Source: G965212005 sp965212005
GTDB taxonomy: Bacteria > Pseudomonadota > Gammaproteobacteria > Porifericomitales > Porifericomitaceae
Assembly (NCBI GenBank): GCA_965212005.1
Contig: OZ243038.1
Coordinates: 1,426,001-1,490,000 of the forward strand
Direction: 5' to 3'
DNA length: 64,000 nucleotides
Shown: one piece after another, positions 49,557 to 58,462 of the stretch
Layout of the letters: every line of letters starts with the position of its first letter
Numbering within the stretch: the first letter of the stretch is position 1
Notes under the pieces: model-generated
Told to the model about the DNA's origin: nothing
The model's database searches: none
Seen by the model: the letters and a program-made list of their open reading frames with translations, nothing else
Translations under genes and position numbers: made by a program

Positions 49557-52500
49557 ATGTCACCACATCGGACAACGGCAAAAAATGCTCTGGAGAGCCT
49601 GCGGCAGCGATTGCTAGACTTGACAGGACGCAACCGCCTTCTCCATTTTCGACACACCAAGAAAGGAAGTCTTCGTATTATAGATGAATTACCAGATCAG
49701 CTAACGGAAACGTTGTTAGCTGGTACTGCCATGCGTTTTCAGGCTGTTCCTGAGCCGACTAAGAAAAAGTTGGTTGAGGCTCGTTATTTCGAAATTGATG
49801 AAAGTACTGGAGAGGAGAAAAGACTGCGGGATGACCCAAGTGCTAAGGAATGGGCTGAACAACTGAATTTTCAGACTTCCTACGAAGTGCCGACAGCAAT
49901 GACCGATAACAGGCATTCCGATAAGGCCATACAAACGTTGTTTTATCCATATGAACTGGAAGCGCGACTCAAGAATATAAGACAAACTGCTGAATCAGCC
50001 ATCCAGGAAATGGGAACAAATATTCTTTATTTGGCATTCGGTTTCTTAGAGTGGTTTGAGCACGATAATGGCGAACCTTGCATAGCGCCTCTATTTCTGA
50101 TTCCTGTGCGTCTGGAAAGAGGTCGGTTGAACCAAGATACAAGGACATATGAGTACAAAATAGCTTACTCTGAAGAAGATATCATGCCTAATCTTTCTTT
50201 AAAGGAGAAGCTCCGTGTTGACTTTGCCATGGCTTTACCAGAATTAAATGAAAACACAAGTCCCGAAAAATATTTTGAGGAAGTATTGGATCTGATCCAG
50301 AAAAATAAACCGAGTTGGAAATTACGTCGCCATATTACTTTGGCGTTGTTGAATTTCAGTAAATTACTTATGTACCTTGACCTTGACCCGTCGCGCTGGC
50401 CTAAATATGCAAACATTCTCGATCACCCGATAGTCATGCAGTTACTCTCTGGTGGTGAAAATGAGGATTCTAGTTTTGGAAAAGAATACTCCATTGATGA
50501 AGTGAAGGATATTCACAATAAATATCCGTTAGTCGACGATGCAGACAGTTCACAGCATAGCGCCTTGATTGATGCGGTTAAAGGTAAGAATTTAGTCATT
50601 GAAGGCCCGCCAGGAACTGGTAAGTCACAAACCATCACAAACTTGATTGCGGCGGCCATGGCACAAGAAAAGAAAGTACTTTTTGTTGCTGAGAAATTGG
50701 CCGCGCTGGAGGTGGTCCATCGTCGACTCAATAATGTCGGGCTGGGAGATTTTTGTCTGGAATTGCACAGCCACAAATCTCAAAAACAACAGATAATTGA
50801 GAATATTTCTCTTCGCTTGGATAACAAAGGAAATTACCCTCATCCTAAGGATATAGAATTTGATATTACGCGTTATGAAAAATTGAAAACGGATTTGAAC
50901 AACCACGCGAAACGAATCAATCGATCCTGGAAGAACACCGGAAAATCACCACATCAGATTTTCATGAGTGCTGCCCGCTATCGCAAAGCGGTCGATGTCA
51001 ACCCGAGTATCTTGCATCCCGAAGGACTAGATGGTGACAGTCTGAATCCGACGAGACACAAACACATTGAGGACCAGGTAGAGAAGTATCACAAGTTTTA
51101 TCGGCACATAATCGAACAACTCAATGGTGATACGGAATTGCAGCAACATCCCTGGTATGGGGTACACAATATACAAATATCCGATCACTACAGTGTGGTA
51201 GAAGCTTTAAACGCTTGGCAGGGATCCTTGATAAATTTGATTGATAAGAAAAAAGAGTACGCACAATGGCTCGGCTGTGAGCCAAGTGGAATCGCTAATA
51301 ACTTAAACGAAGTCATATCATTTCTGGACGATATGGAAAAATTAACGTTCCTCAATGGTGACGAGATATTAGACCGGTTGCCGATATTGCGAGGTGATGT
51401 CTTGGAGAGTACACAGCGATACTTGCAACTTTTCGAACGTATCCAGTCGATTTATACAAAATTGACAGAAAAAGTGGATTCAAAGATTTTGCAGCATCCT
51501 TCAGGATTTTATGATCTTATCGAAGGTGGTAAACAAATCAAACGATTGGTGCACCCGCAAATCAAACTGGGAACACTGGCAACCACCATTGATAAACTGA
51601 AAGAAATTCAGAAGCAGCTTGATGAATTGCATAAGCCGCTAAGAAAAATTCAGAATGACCTGGGCGGCAATCTAGCCCATTATCTACTGCCGACCAAAGA
51701 AGGATTGACAGAGTTCAATAGACTTATTGACTTGGTCACCCGTCTAAAGCCTTTCCATTGGAAATATCGAGATGAGCGGTTTAATGATGATGAACTGGAT
51801 GACTTGTTACCCAAGCTACGTGATGAGCTTGAGACGGTTCATAAATTGCGTGATGAATTACAGGGTGTGTTTCGTATTGATGCACTCCCCAGCTACGGCG
51901 AGTTGAGACAAATTGGAGAAACTATTAATAGCGGAGGCATCTTTCGTTGGTTTAAACCCGATTGGCGTGCGGCACGCAGGAAAATAATCCGCATGGCAGT
52001 CAACCACCAAGTTAAATTTTCCAGTTTGATTGCGCTACTGGAAACAGCGGAAGAGTTTTCCCAAAAGCGCCCAAAATTGGATGAGAACAGTCAATATCAG
52101 AACGCATTAGGTAAGCATATGAAGGGCCTTGATACTGATCTAGCAACATTGGAATCGTTGCGTGATTGGTATAAAAAAATACGCCAGCAATATGGCGTGG
52201 GATTTGGTCCCAAAGTAGCCCTCGGTGACACAATACTCAGCTTGCCGATGGAAACGGCCAGGGTTGTACGCTCCTTGTCTGAGCAAGGTGTGCGTACACA
52301 GATAAGTAGTTTGCTAGATGACCTCGTCAATATAAGGGAGGTATTCGCTCCTTTTTCTGATCTGCAAAGCGATAGCGCAATACTGGCCGGAGAAGAAAGT
52401 GTAATTTGTCGTCTTCTTTTATCTCTCAATGAATCATACCGCCGTTGTGCTCCGTTGATGCAAGATAAAGCAATTTCAATTGCAGAATTGACCGGACATA

Positions 52501-54965
52501 TAAATCTCCTTTTTTCTTTGGAGCAGACGATTAGCGAGTGGCGAGACACAGACTGTGACAATGAGATATTTCAAGGACAACTTGGCTTGGAGCCTGGGTT
52601 GGAAGCTGACAACACCACTTCCTTATCTACTCTCCGCAATACATTGGTTGTTGCCGCTTCCATTGATGATGCCTCCACTAACGTAAATATTCAGCGCAAA
52701 ATTTATGCAGAGCCTGAAAATTCCACCTTTGACACACTGAAACGATTTGGGGAGCAGTTAAAAGAATTGGTGGGTGCACAAAAAGAGCAGTACGTAGCTT
52801 TCGAACAGAAAACGGGCTTGGATAAAGATGAGTGGGTAACAACGTCAGGTGGCGACTTTGATGGATTGATTTCCAAGAACACTCGGGCGCTAGATAGTGA
52901 CGATTTACAAGGTTGGATTGATTATGTACGGACACGAAAGCAGATCGTAAAGATGGGGCTGACGAAGTTGATAGAAGCGGTGGAGCAGCGCAGCATAGAT
53001 ATACAATGTATTGAGGACGCATATAAGGCCGGTGTCTTTGATGTATTGGCTCGCGAAATTTTGCATGAGAAGCCTGAGTTGGGCCAATTTTCAAGTCGTT
53101 TACAGGAATCTATACAGGATAAGTTCAGGAAATACGATAGTGAACTAAAAAAACTACAATGCCTCAAGATTGCTTGTAAGATTGATCAAATGGAGGTTCC
53201 AATAGGCCATCGTGGGGCACTCGTCAGTAAACATACCGATCGACACTTGTTACAGCATGAACGCACCAAAAGGAAGAGGCATCTCCCTATCAGGAAATTA
53301 CTAGATAAAGCGGGAAAGGCATTGGTCGCCTTGAAGCCCTGCTTCATGATGGGGCCAATGTCAGTTGCGCAGTACCTTGCTCCCGGCCGTATTGAATTTG
53401 ACTTGGTTATCATGGATGAAGCTTCACAGATCAAACCACAGGATGCATTAGGTGCGATTGCACGGGGCAAACAACTCGTGGTGGTCGGTGACTCCAAACA
53501 ATTACCGCCGACCAGCTTTTTCGATCGCGTTATTGACGATGAGGAAGAAGATCCAACGGCGATTGAAGAATCAGAAAGCATTTTGGATGCAACACTGCCC
53601 ATCTTCTCTAAGAGACGGCTCCGTTGGCATTACCGATCAAAGCATGAGAGTCTCATTAAATTTTCTAATCATTCATTCTATAACAATGATCTGGTGTTGT
53701 TTCCATCTCCTATTAAAGATTCGGATAATTATGGTGTACAGATTAAACCGGTTCGAGGTTGTTTTATTAATAGGAAAAATATAGAAGAAGTGAAATATAT
53801 TTCTGAAGCTGTTCGTGGTCACCTCATGAAGAAACCGGAAGAATCTTTGGGTGTGGTGGCTATGAATTTGCAACAGCGTAGGGCAATTGAAGATGCCATT
53901 GAGATGCTGGCCAAAGACGATAATGAGTTTCAGGCATGTTATGAGAATAACTTACAGAGCGAAGAGCCTTTGTTCATTAAGAATCTGGAAAGTGTTCAAG
54001 GTGATGAACGAGAGGTGATATTCATCTCAATGACCTATGGCCCACAGACGTACGGTGGTAGGGTTCCTCAGCGCTTTGGCCCAATAAATTCCGAAACCGG
54101 ATGGCGTCGTTTGAACGTTCTACTCACTCGTGCGAAAAAAAATATGCGTGTTTTTACCTCTATGGTCTCAGACGATATTGTTGTAGATGCCCAATCCAGG
54201 CGTGGCGTATGTGAGCTTCGTAACTTTTTGCTCTTTTGTGAAACTGGCAGGCTTCCTCAGAGAGTAGAAAGAGAAACAGGACGGAGTCCTGATAGCGATT
54301 TTGAAATCGCGGTTATGGAAGCATTGCGTGATGAGGGATTTGAAGGTGAGCCACAAGTCGGTGCGGCAGGATATTTTATTGATGTGGCGGTAATTGACCC
54401 AGGCAATCCGGGGCGTTTTTTGATGGGAATCGAATGTGATGGCGCCATTTATCATTCAGCGAAATCGGCCCGTGATCGTGACCAGCTTCGACAGAAAATA
54501 TTAGAGGAACAGGGATGGAAGATCCGTCGGATATGGTCTACTGATTGGTTTAAGAATCCGAATGCTCAACTTAAACCTATCATTAAGGAATTAAATGAAT
54601 TGAGGACACCAGAAATAGCAAGATTTGATCGGGAAACAGAATCGGATACGGAACAAATTGCAAACATAACAGAAGAAAGCAGACAGCAGTACGCTCTTTC
54701 CGAGGAATGCGTATTGGAGAAGGTTGATCTTGAAAAAAAGCTTCTCGAATTTGACAGAGTAACTATAAGGAAAAAATTCCCTGATACGCCGGATAACGAA
54801 CGTCTACTCAGACCGGCTATACTAGAGGCTCTGCTGAAATATAAACCCACGAGCAAATCAGAATTCCATGAGTACATTCCCGGCTACTTACGGCAATCAA
54901 CTTCCCTCAAGGAGGCTAAGCAGCACTTAGAACAAGTATTGAATATTATTCACTCCTCAATTTGA
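49557..54965 (+). CDS. DUF4011 / superfamily 1 helicase / Vsr-like nuclease protein
   Basis: An 1802-residue single-gene module. The N-terminus is DUF4011-like (LESLRQRLLDLTGRNRLLHF). The helicase has Walker A IEGPPGTGKSQTITNLIAAA near residue 350, DEASQIKPQDALGAIARGKQ near 1285 and VVGDSKQLPPTSFF, with about 900 residues of coiled, inserted sequence between. Motifs SVQGDEREVIFISMTYGP and RLNVLLTRAKKNMRVFTSM complete the SF1 core. Residues about 1575-1680 form a Vsr/MTES_1575-like nuclease (DSDFEIAVMEALRDEGFEGE, MGIECDGAIYHSAKSARDRD). The C-terminus is DUF3320-like. As I recall, this architecture has been reported as an antiphage gene (Hhe). It is one AT-rich gene, not in an operon. Confidence 0.88.
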   Translation: MSPHRTTAKNALESLRQRLLDLTGRNRLLHFRHTKKGSLRIIDELPDQLTETLLAGTAMRFQAVPEPTKKKLVEARYFEIDESTGEEKRLRDDPSAKEWAEQLNFQTSYEVPTAMTDNRHSDKAIQTLFYPYELEARLKNIRQTAESAIQEMGTNILYLAFGFLEWFEHDNGEPCIAPLFLIPVRLERGRLNQDTRTYEYKIAYSEEDIMPNLSLKEKLRVDFAMALPELNENTSPEKYFEEVLDLIQKNKPSWKLRRHITLALLNFSKLLMYLDLDPSRWPKYANILDHPIVMQLLSGGENEDSSFGKEYSIDEVKDIHNKYPLVDDADSSQHSALIDAVKGKNLVIEGPPGTGKSQTITNLIAAAMAQEKKVLFVAEKLAALEVVHRRLNNVGLGDFCLELHSHKSQKQQIIENISLRLDNKGNYPHPKDIEFDITRYEKLKTDLNNHAKRINRSWKNTGKSPHQIFMSAARYRKAVDVNPSILHPEGLDGDSLNPTRHKHIEDQVEKYHKFYRHIIEQLNGDTELQQHPWYGVHNIQISDHYSVVEALNAWQGSLINLIDKKKEYAQWLGCEPSGIANNLNEVISFLDDMEKLTFLNGDEILDRLPILRGDVLESTQRYLQLFERIQSIYTKLTEKVDSKILQHPSGFYDLIEGGKQIKRLVHPQIKLGTLATTIDKLKEIQKQLDELHKPLRKIQNDLGGNLAHYLLPTKEGLTEFNRLIDLVTRLKPFHWKYRDERFNDDELDDLLPKLRDELETVHKLRDELQGVFRIDALPSYGELRQIGETINSGGIFRWFKPDWRAARRKIIRMAVNHQVKFSSLIALLETAEEFSQKRPKLDENSQYQNALGKHMKGLDTDLATLESLRDWYKKIRQQYGVGFGPKVALGDTILSLPMETARVVRSLSEQGVRTQISSLLDDLVNIREVFAPFSDLQSDSAILAGEESVICRLLLSLNESYRRCAPLMQDKAISIAELTGHINLLFSLEQTISEWRDTDCDNEIFQGQLGLEPGLEADNTTSLSTLRNTLVVAASIDDASTNVNIQRKIYAEPENSTFDTLKRFGEQLKELVGAQKEQYVAFEQKTGLDKDEWVTTSGGDFDGLISKNTRALDSDDLQGWIDYVRTRKQIVKMGLTKLIEAVEQRSIDIQCIEDAYKAGVFDVLAREILHEKPELGQFSSRLQESIQDKFRKYDSELKKLQCLKIACKIDQMEVPIGHRGALVSKHTDRHLLQHERTKRKRHLPIRKLLDKAGKALVALKPCFMMGPMSVAQYLAPGRIEFDLVIMDEASQIKPQDALGAIARGKQLVVVGDSKQLPPTSFFDRVIDDEEEDPTAIEESESILDATLPIFSKRRLRWHYRSKHESLIKFSNHSFYNNDLVLFPSPIKDSDNYGVQIKPVRGCFINRKNIEEVKYISEAVRGHLMKKPEESLGVVAMNLQQRRAIEDAIEMLAKDDNEFQACYENNLQSEEPLFIKNLESVQGDEREVIFISMTYGPQTYGGRVPQRFGPINSETGWRRLNVLLTRAKKNMRVFTSMVSDDIVVDAQSRRGVCELRNFLLFCETGRLPQRVERETGRSPDSDFEIAVMEALRDEGFEGEPQVGAAGYFIDVAVIDPGNPGRFLMGIECDGAIYHSAKSARDRDQLRQKILEEQGWKIRRIWSTDWFKNPNAQLKPIIKELNELRTPEIARFDRETESDTEQIANITEESRQQYALSEECVLEKVDLEKKLLEFDRVTIRKKFPDTPDNERLLRPAILEALLKYKPTSKSEFHEYIPGYLRQSTSLKEAKQHLEQVLNIIHSSI

Positions 54966-54971
54966 AGTGGT

Positions 54972-55070
54972 TCAATATATGTGACCGCGCAGTTTCGGCA
55001 GCTCGATTGTTTCCAACTTCAGAACTTCAGGCCCACCATGTTCATGCACACGTATGGCCTTTACTTTTAT
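54972..55070 (-). pseudogene. N-terminal stub of a quinone oxidoreductase-type gene
   Basis: The minus strand reads KAIRVHEHGGPEVLKLETIE followed by LP, the classic start of Zn-type alcohol dehydrogenase/NADPH:quinone oxidoreductases, then stops after about 32 codons. The usual ATG seems replaced (GTAAAG). The rest of the gene is absent at the border with the helicase gene, so island formation probably removed it. Confidence 0.6.
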
Positions 55071-55134
55071 ACCCTCTCTTTTTTTGTATTCGATAGCGAT
55101 ACCTGGTCGGGGGCAAATGCCGTTTTCGGAAGAA

Positions 55135-55275
55135 GCCGCTAGTTTGTGGACTGTATGGTGGCGGCAATGGTACTTGGAGGGGCCCCTGATGTTTTTTCAA
55201 AATGTGGTTTGAGCAATTTTGCATGATGGTAACGGGCATCGCCCAGCACCATGACCATTTTTTGTCGCCTGACCG
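55135..55275 (-). mobile_element. IS630-family transposase fragment
   Basis: In two minus-strand frames the pieces MVMVLGDARYHHAKLLKPHF and PLPPPYSPQ match the last DDE block of IS630 transposases (VLDNARYHHAK ... LPPYSP), so a frameshift is present. Only about 45 residues are left. The 180 bp between it and 55459 hold nothing else recognised apart from the likely promoter region of the next gene. Confidence 0.65.
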
Positions 55276-55458
55276 GTATCGTAGCGGCTCCTTCAGAAAC
55301 GCCTTAGAGAGCCTGCATACGGACTACCTGAGATACGGCAATCCCAAAACCACAATTCCCTCTCGGCCCATTCCTGCTGCCCATAAACTTATGGGTGGCG
55401 CGCGCAACCACGGAATATTATACTGGCGCGAAGAATCCTCAGTGAGGTATCTGTCGCC

Positions 55459-56208
55459 ATGAAAAAATTTCTGCTTGCGTTGTTTGTGTTGCTGGTTCTA
55501 CTGGGAGGGGCTGGAGCGTACTTTGGCAGCCCGGTGTATGCGCTCTACCGGATCGGCACGGCTTTCATAGAGCCGGAGAGACCTGCCCAGCTGGAGGAAT
55601 ACGTTGATTTTCCCCAGCTACGGGGAAACCTGAAACGGAGCCTGGGTTCGATGGCATTACAAAAGCTGTCTTTGCCCGGAATCGACCCCAGCCTTACTCA
55701 AGTGATCTCGTCACGGATCACCCAGCCGGTGGTCGATCACATCGTCGAACGCCACGTGACTCCGGAGGGGTTGATCGACTTATCCCGACGGGCACGGGAT
55801 GAAAATTCCAGCCCGGTCACACTGTTCGTAGAGGAACTGGCAACCGAAGCGGGCGCGCTGAAGAAGAGCACCGAAAAGCTGGAACAAAGGGCGTCGTCTT
55901 TGCTTGGGAGCCTCGGTCTGCCGGGACTGGACAAAGTGCCGGGGCTCGGCAAACTGACGGACGCGGTGACGGACTCTGCCAGGGAAGTAACCGCTCAAAC
56001 CATTGAAGCGCTCGTTCCGGAGAAAAAGGAGCAGGCAGAGCCAGAACCGATAGATATCGGATATTCCGATATTACGGTCGATTTTGAGAACCGAAACCAC
56101 TTTGCGTTAAGCGTTGCCATCAAGGAAGATCAAGTGGTCTCCGTGACCCTGGTGCGGCGCACCCTGCTACATTGGGAGCTAATCGACCTTCAACTTTTAC
56201 TCCTGTAG
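55459..56208 (+). CDS. DUF2939 family protein
   Basis: A 249-residue protein with an N-terminal membrane segment (KKFLLALFVLLVLLGGAGAY) that is likely a signal anchor, followed by the DUF2939 pattern YALYRIGTAFIEPERPAQLE, EYVDFPQLRGNLKRSL. The C-terminal part includes a strand-rich DIGYSDITVDFENRNHFALS. Function is unknown; it is expected in the periplasm or cell envelope. It is the first host-type gene after the defence island. Confidence 0.85.
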   Translation: MKKFLLALFVLLVLLGGAGAYFGSPVYALYRIGTAFIEPERPAQLEEYVDFPQLRGNLKRSLGSMALQKLSLPGIDPSLTQVISSRITQPVVDHIVERHVTPEGLIDLSRRARDENSSPVTLFVEELATEAGALKKSTEKLEQRASSLLGSLGLPGLDKVPGLGKLTDAVTDSAREVTAQTIEALVPEKKEQAEPEPIDIGYSDITVDFENRNHFALSVAIKEDQVVSVTLVRRTLLHWELIDLQLLLL

Positions 56209-56271
56209 TGCGAGCGGACCCGTCATTCTAACGGACGGTACGCTCGGTACCGTGGCCACGGGGCAGTCGCA

Positions 56272-56673
56272 ATGCGGTCGCTGAAAAATGCTCCGCTCAA
56301 CGTTTGGGGCGAGGCGCTGCAGCCCTGCTGCGAGCTGCCGATGGTCGGGTTCTACCGTGACGGTCGGTGTCGCACCGGCCCGGAAGACGCGGGGCTCCAC
56401 GTGGTGTGTGCGCAGATGACCGATGCCTTCCTGGCGTTCTCGCGGGAGCGGGGCAATGATCTCAGTACGCCGATGCCGCAGTTCGATTTCCCGGGGCTGC
56501 GGGCGGGCGATTACTGGTGCCTGTGCGCAGATCGCTGGCGCGAGGCGCTGCAAGCCGAGGTGGCTCCGCCCGTGCGGCTGGAGGCCACCGAGCAGAGCGC
56601 GTTGCGCGTTATCCCGCTGGACGTGCTGAGCAAACATGCCGTGTCCAAGCGGAAAAAACTCAACGGCGGTTAG
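56272..56673 (+). CDS. DUF2237 family protein
   Basis: A 133-residue protein of the DUF2237 family: NVWGEALQPCCELPMVGFYR, DGRC, GLHVVCAQMTDAFLAFSRER, GNDLSTPMPQFDFPGLRAGD, YWCLCADRW and LEATEQSALRVIPLDVLSKH. Several conserved Cys are seen but no function is known. It stands between the DUF2939 gene and a convergent thioredoxin-like gene. Confidence 0.85.
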   Translation: MRSLKNAPLNVWGEALQPCCELPMVGFYRDGRCRTGPEDAGLHVVCAQMTDAFLAFSRERGNDLSTPMPQFDFPGLRAGDYWCLCADRWREALQAEVAPPVRLEATEQSALRVIPLDVLSKHAVSKRKKLNGG

Positions 56674-56725
56674 TCCGCCCGCATGGTATTCGGAGGGACC
56701 GGAACGGTCCCGGCGGTCGCCTGGG

Positions 56726-57283
56726 CTATGCCTGGCACCATTTGATGGAGCAACCGGCACTGATCTGCTGTTCCTGTGGACCCTGGCCGCTCTCGGCAAT
56801 CTGCTTCATCGCCTCGTAGAGGTCGCGCCGGGTCCCGGCCGGCGGCGCATCCAAACGGCCTGCGTCCAGGCGACCCCGGTATTGCAGTTCCCGATCGGCG
56901 TTGAAACCGAAAAAGTCGGGCGTGCATACCGCAAGGTAGGAGCGGGCCACCTGCTGCGTCTCGTCCAGCAGGTACGGAAAGGGCAATTGGTGCTTCCTGG
57001 AAAAGTGCTGCATGTTCTCGAAGTTATCCTCCGGATAATTGACCGTGTCATTAGGCATGATGGCCACGCTCTGAACGCCATGTTCCTGCAGTTCCGCCAC
57101 AGTGCGCACCAGGCGCCCGATGACTGCCTGCACGTAGGGACAATGGTTGCAGAGGAACATTACCAGGGTGGCGCGCTGCCCCTGGCAATCCGCCAGAGCC
57201 CATTCGCGCTCATCCACCCCGCGCAGGCGAAAATCGACCGCTTTCCAGCCAAAATCACATATCGGAGTCTGCGTCAGCGCCAT
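56726..57283 (-). CDS. thioredoxin-fold peroxiredoxin-like protein
   Basis: A 185-residue AhpC/TSA-type protein. Key stretch MFLCNHCPYVQAVIGRLVRT has the CxxC-like pair within NHCPYV (one Cys), as in the family of thioredoxin-fold proteins annotated near peroxiredoxins. Others are AIMPNDTVNYPEDNFENMQH and VARSYLAVCTPDFFGFNADR. The likely role is thiol-dependent redox chemistry in the cytoplasm. A GTG at 57292 would add three residues. It is divergent from the iscR-suf operon. Confidence 0.85.
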   Translation of the reverse strand: MALTQTPICDFGWKAVDFRLRGVDEREWALADCQGQRATLVMFLCNHCPYVQAVIGRLVRTVAELQEHGVQSVAIMPNDTVNYPEDNFENMQHFSRKHQLPFPYLLDETQQVARSYLAVCTPDFFGFNADRELQYRGRLDAGRLDAPPAGTRRDLYEAMKQIAESGQGPQEQQISAGCSIKWCQA

Positions 57284-57440
57284 GCTTGCCACTATAGGGA
57301 TTTTTCACGCAAAAGTCTTCCTCGACCGGCTCCGCCGCCGCCGCGATTCGGAGCAGGAGATGGCCCGGTGCCGGCGCCAGCGCGCGCCCGGCGCCGGTTC
57401 TGTTACGGGGCAGCGCGCAGGCTGCTGGACCGTGCTGGGC

Positions 57441-57479
57441 TTGAATCCGGCAGAATAGCCGAGTATACTAGTCGGATAT
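57441..57479 (+). promoter_or_regulatory. iscR-suf promoter with IscR type 1 site
   Basis: TTGAAT (57441-57446), 16 bp, TATACT (57463-57468). The 25-bp segment 57455-57479 begins ATAGCCGAGT and ends AGTCGGATAT and matches the published E. coli IscR type 1 consensus at 22 of 25 positions by my count. It covers the -10, so holo-IscR should block RNA polymerase, giving feedback repression of the suf operon when Fe-S supply is adequate. Confidence 0.7.
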
Positions 57480-57602
57480 GATCGCGGGTGCCGGGAATCC
57501 GGGCGTTACGTTCTGAGCTGCACGACGGACCGGCAGCCACCAGGACTGCAAGGCGCACCCCCTTACATTTTCTGTAACACAGGACCGTGGAGGACTGAAC
57601 CA

Positions 57603-58085
57603 GTGCGGATGAGTGCCAAAGGCTATTATGCAGTGACTGCCATGCTGGACCTGAGCCTGCATGAGCGGGAAGGGCCGGTACGATTAGCCGATATCGCCCA
57701 GCGACAGGATTTTTCGCGTAATTTTCTTGAGCAGTTGTTCCTGGCCCTGCGCCGTGCCAACGTGGTCTACAGCGTGCGCGGGCCGGGAGGCGGCTACCGA
57801 TTGTGCCGTCCCGCCAGGCAGATCAGCATTGCCCAGGTACTGCGGGCAGCCGGGGAGCCGCTGGAAGTAACTCGCTGCGGCGGCAAGCGGAACTGCCAGA
57901 ACAGCCTGCCCTGCCTGACGCATGATCTGTGGCAAGACCTGAGTCAGCGGATTACGCGCTTTCTGGGGCAAGTCAGTTTGGCGGACCTGCAAAAGCGGCA
58001 CTCGGTGCGCGACGTAGTCTGCCGGCAGGACCGCGTATTCCACGTCCACGAACGGCGCACGGAACCGCAGCAGGCGGCATCATGA
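57603..58085 (+). CDS. iscR: Rrf2-family Fe-S cluster-responsive regulator
   Basis: A 160-residue Rrf2 protein. The N-terminal winged helix (GYYAVTAMLDLSLHEREGPV, RLADIAQRQDFSRNFLEQLF, VRGPGGGYRL) precedes a [2Fe-2S] site at Cys92, Cys98, Cys104 and His107 (RCGGKRNCQNSLPCLTH), which equals E. coli numbering when the GTG at 57603 is used as start. A GGAGG lies about ten bases before it. It heads the suf operon and overlaps sufA at ATGA. It should sense Fe-S status and repress its own operon through the upstream type 1 site. Confidence 0.94.
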   Translation: MRMSAKGYYAVTAMLDLSLHEREGPVRLADIAQRQDFSRNFLEQLFLALRRANVVYSVRGPGGGYRLCRPARQISIAQVLRAAGEPLEVTRCGGKRNCQNSLPCLTHDLWQDLSQRITRFLGQVSLADLQKRHSVRDVVCRQDRVFHVHERRTEPQQAAS

Positions 58086-58459
58086 GCACGCTCCCGCAGA
58101 TCAGCCTGACGCCACGCGCGGCGGAGCACGTGCGCAAGCATCTGCGCGACCAGGGCAGCGCACGCGGCCTGCGACTGGGAGTACGGCAGACCGGTTGCGC
58201 GGGTTATCAGTACGTGGTGGAGGTTGCCCGCGAACTGCGGGCACAGGATCAAGTCTTCGAATCGAACGGCATACAGGTGGTAGTGGACGCGACCAGCATG
58301 GTGTTTCTCGCCGGCATGCAAGTGGACTATGGGCGGCAGGGACTAAACGAAGGCTTCGAGTTCAAAAATCCCAATGTATCCAGCAGCTGCGGGTGCGGAG
58401 AGAGTATCAAGTTTCAACAGCCTGTGCCTCTTTCCGACCCCGCCGATCAGGAAAAATAG
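58082..58459 (+). CDS. sufA: A-type Fe-S carrier protein
   Basis: A 125-residue SufA/IscA-like carrier: Cys39 in RQTGCAGYQYVVE, and Cys103 and Cys105 in SSSCGCGESI, the three cluster-binding cysteines. The start at 58082 overlaps the iscR stop by four bases. It receives clusters from the SufBCD scaffold and passes them to target proteins. Confidence 0.92.
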   Translation: MSTLPQISLTPRAAEHVRKHLRDQGSARGLRLGVRQTGCAGYQYVVEVARELRAQDQVFESNGIQVVVDATSMVFLAGMQVDYGRQGLNEGFEFKNPNVSSSCGCGESIKFQQPVPLSDPADQEK

Positions 58460-58462
58460 ACG

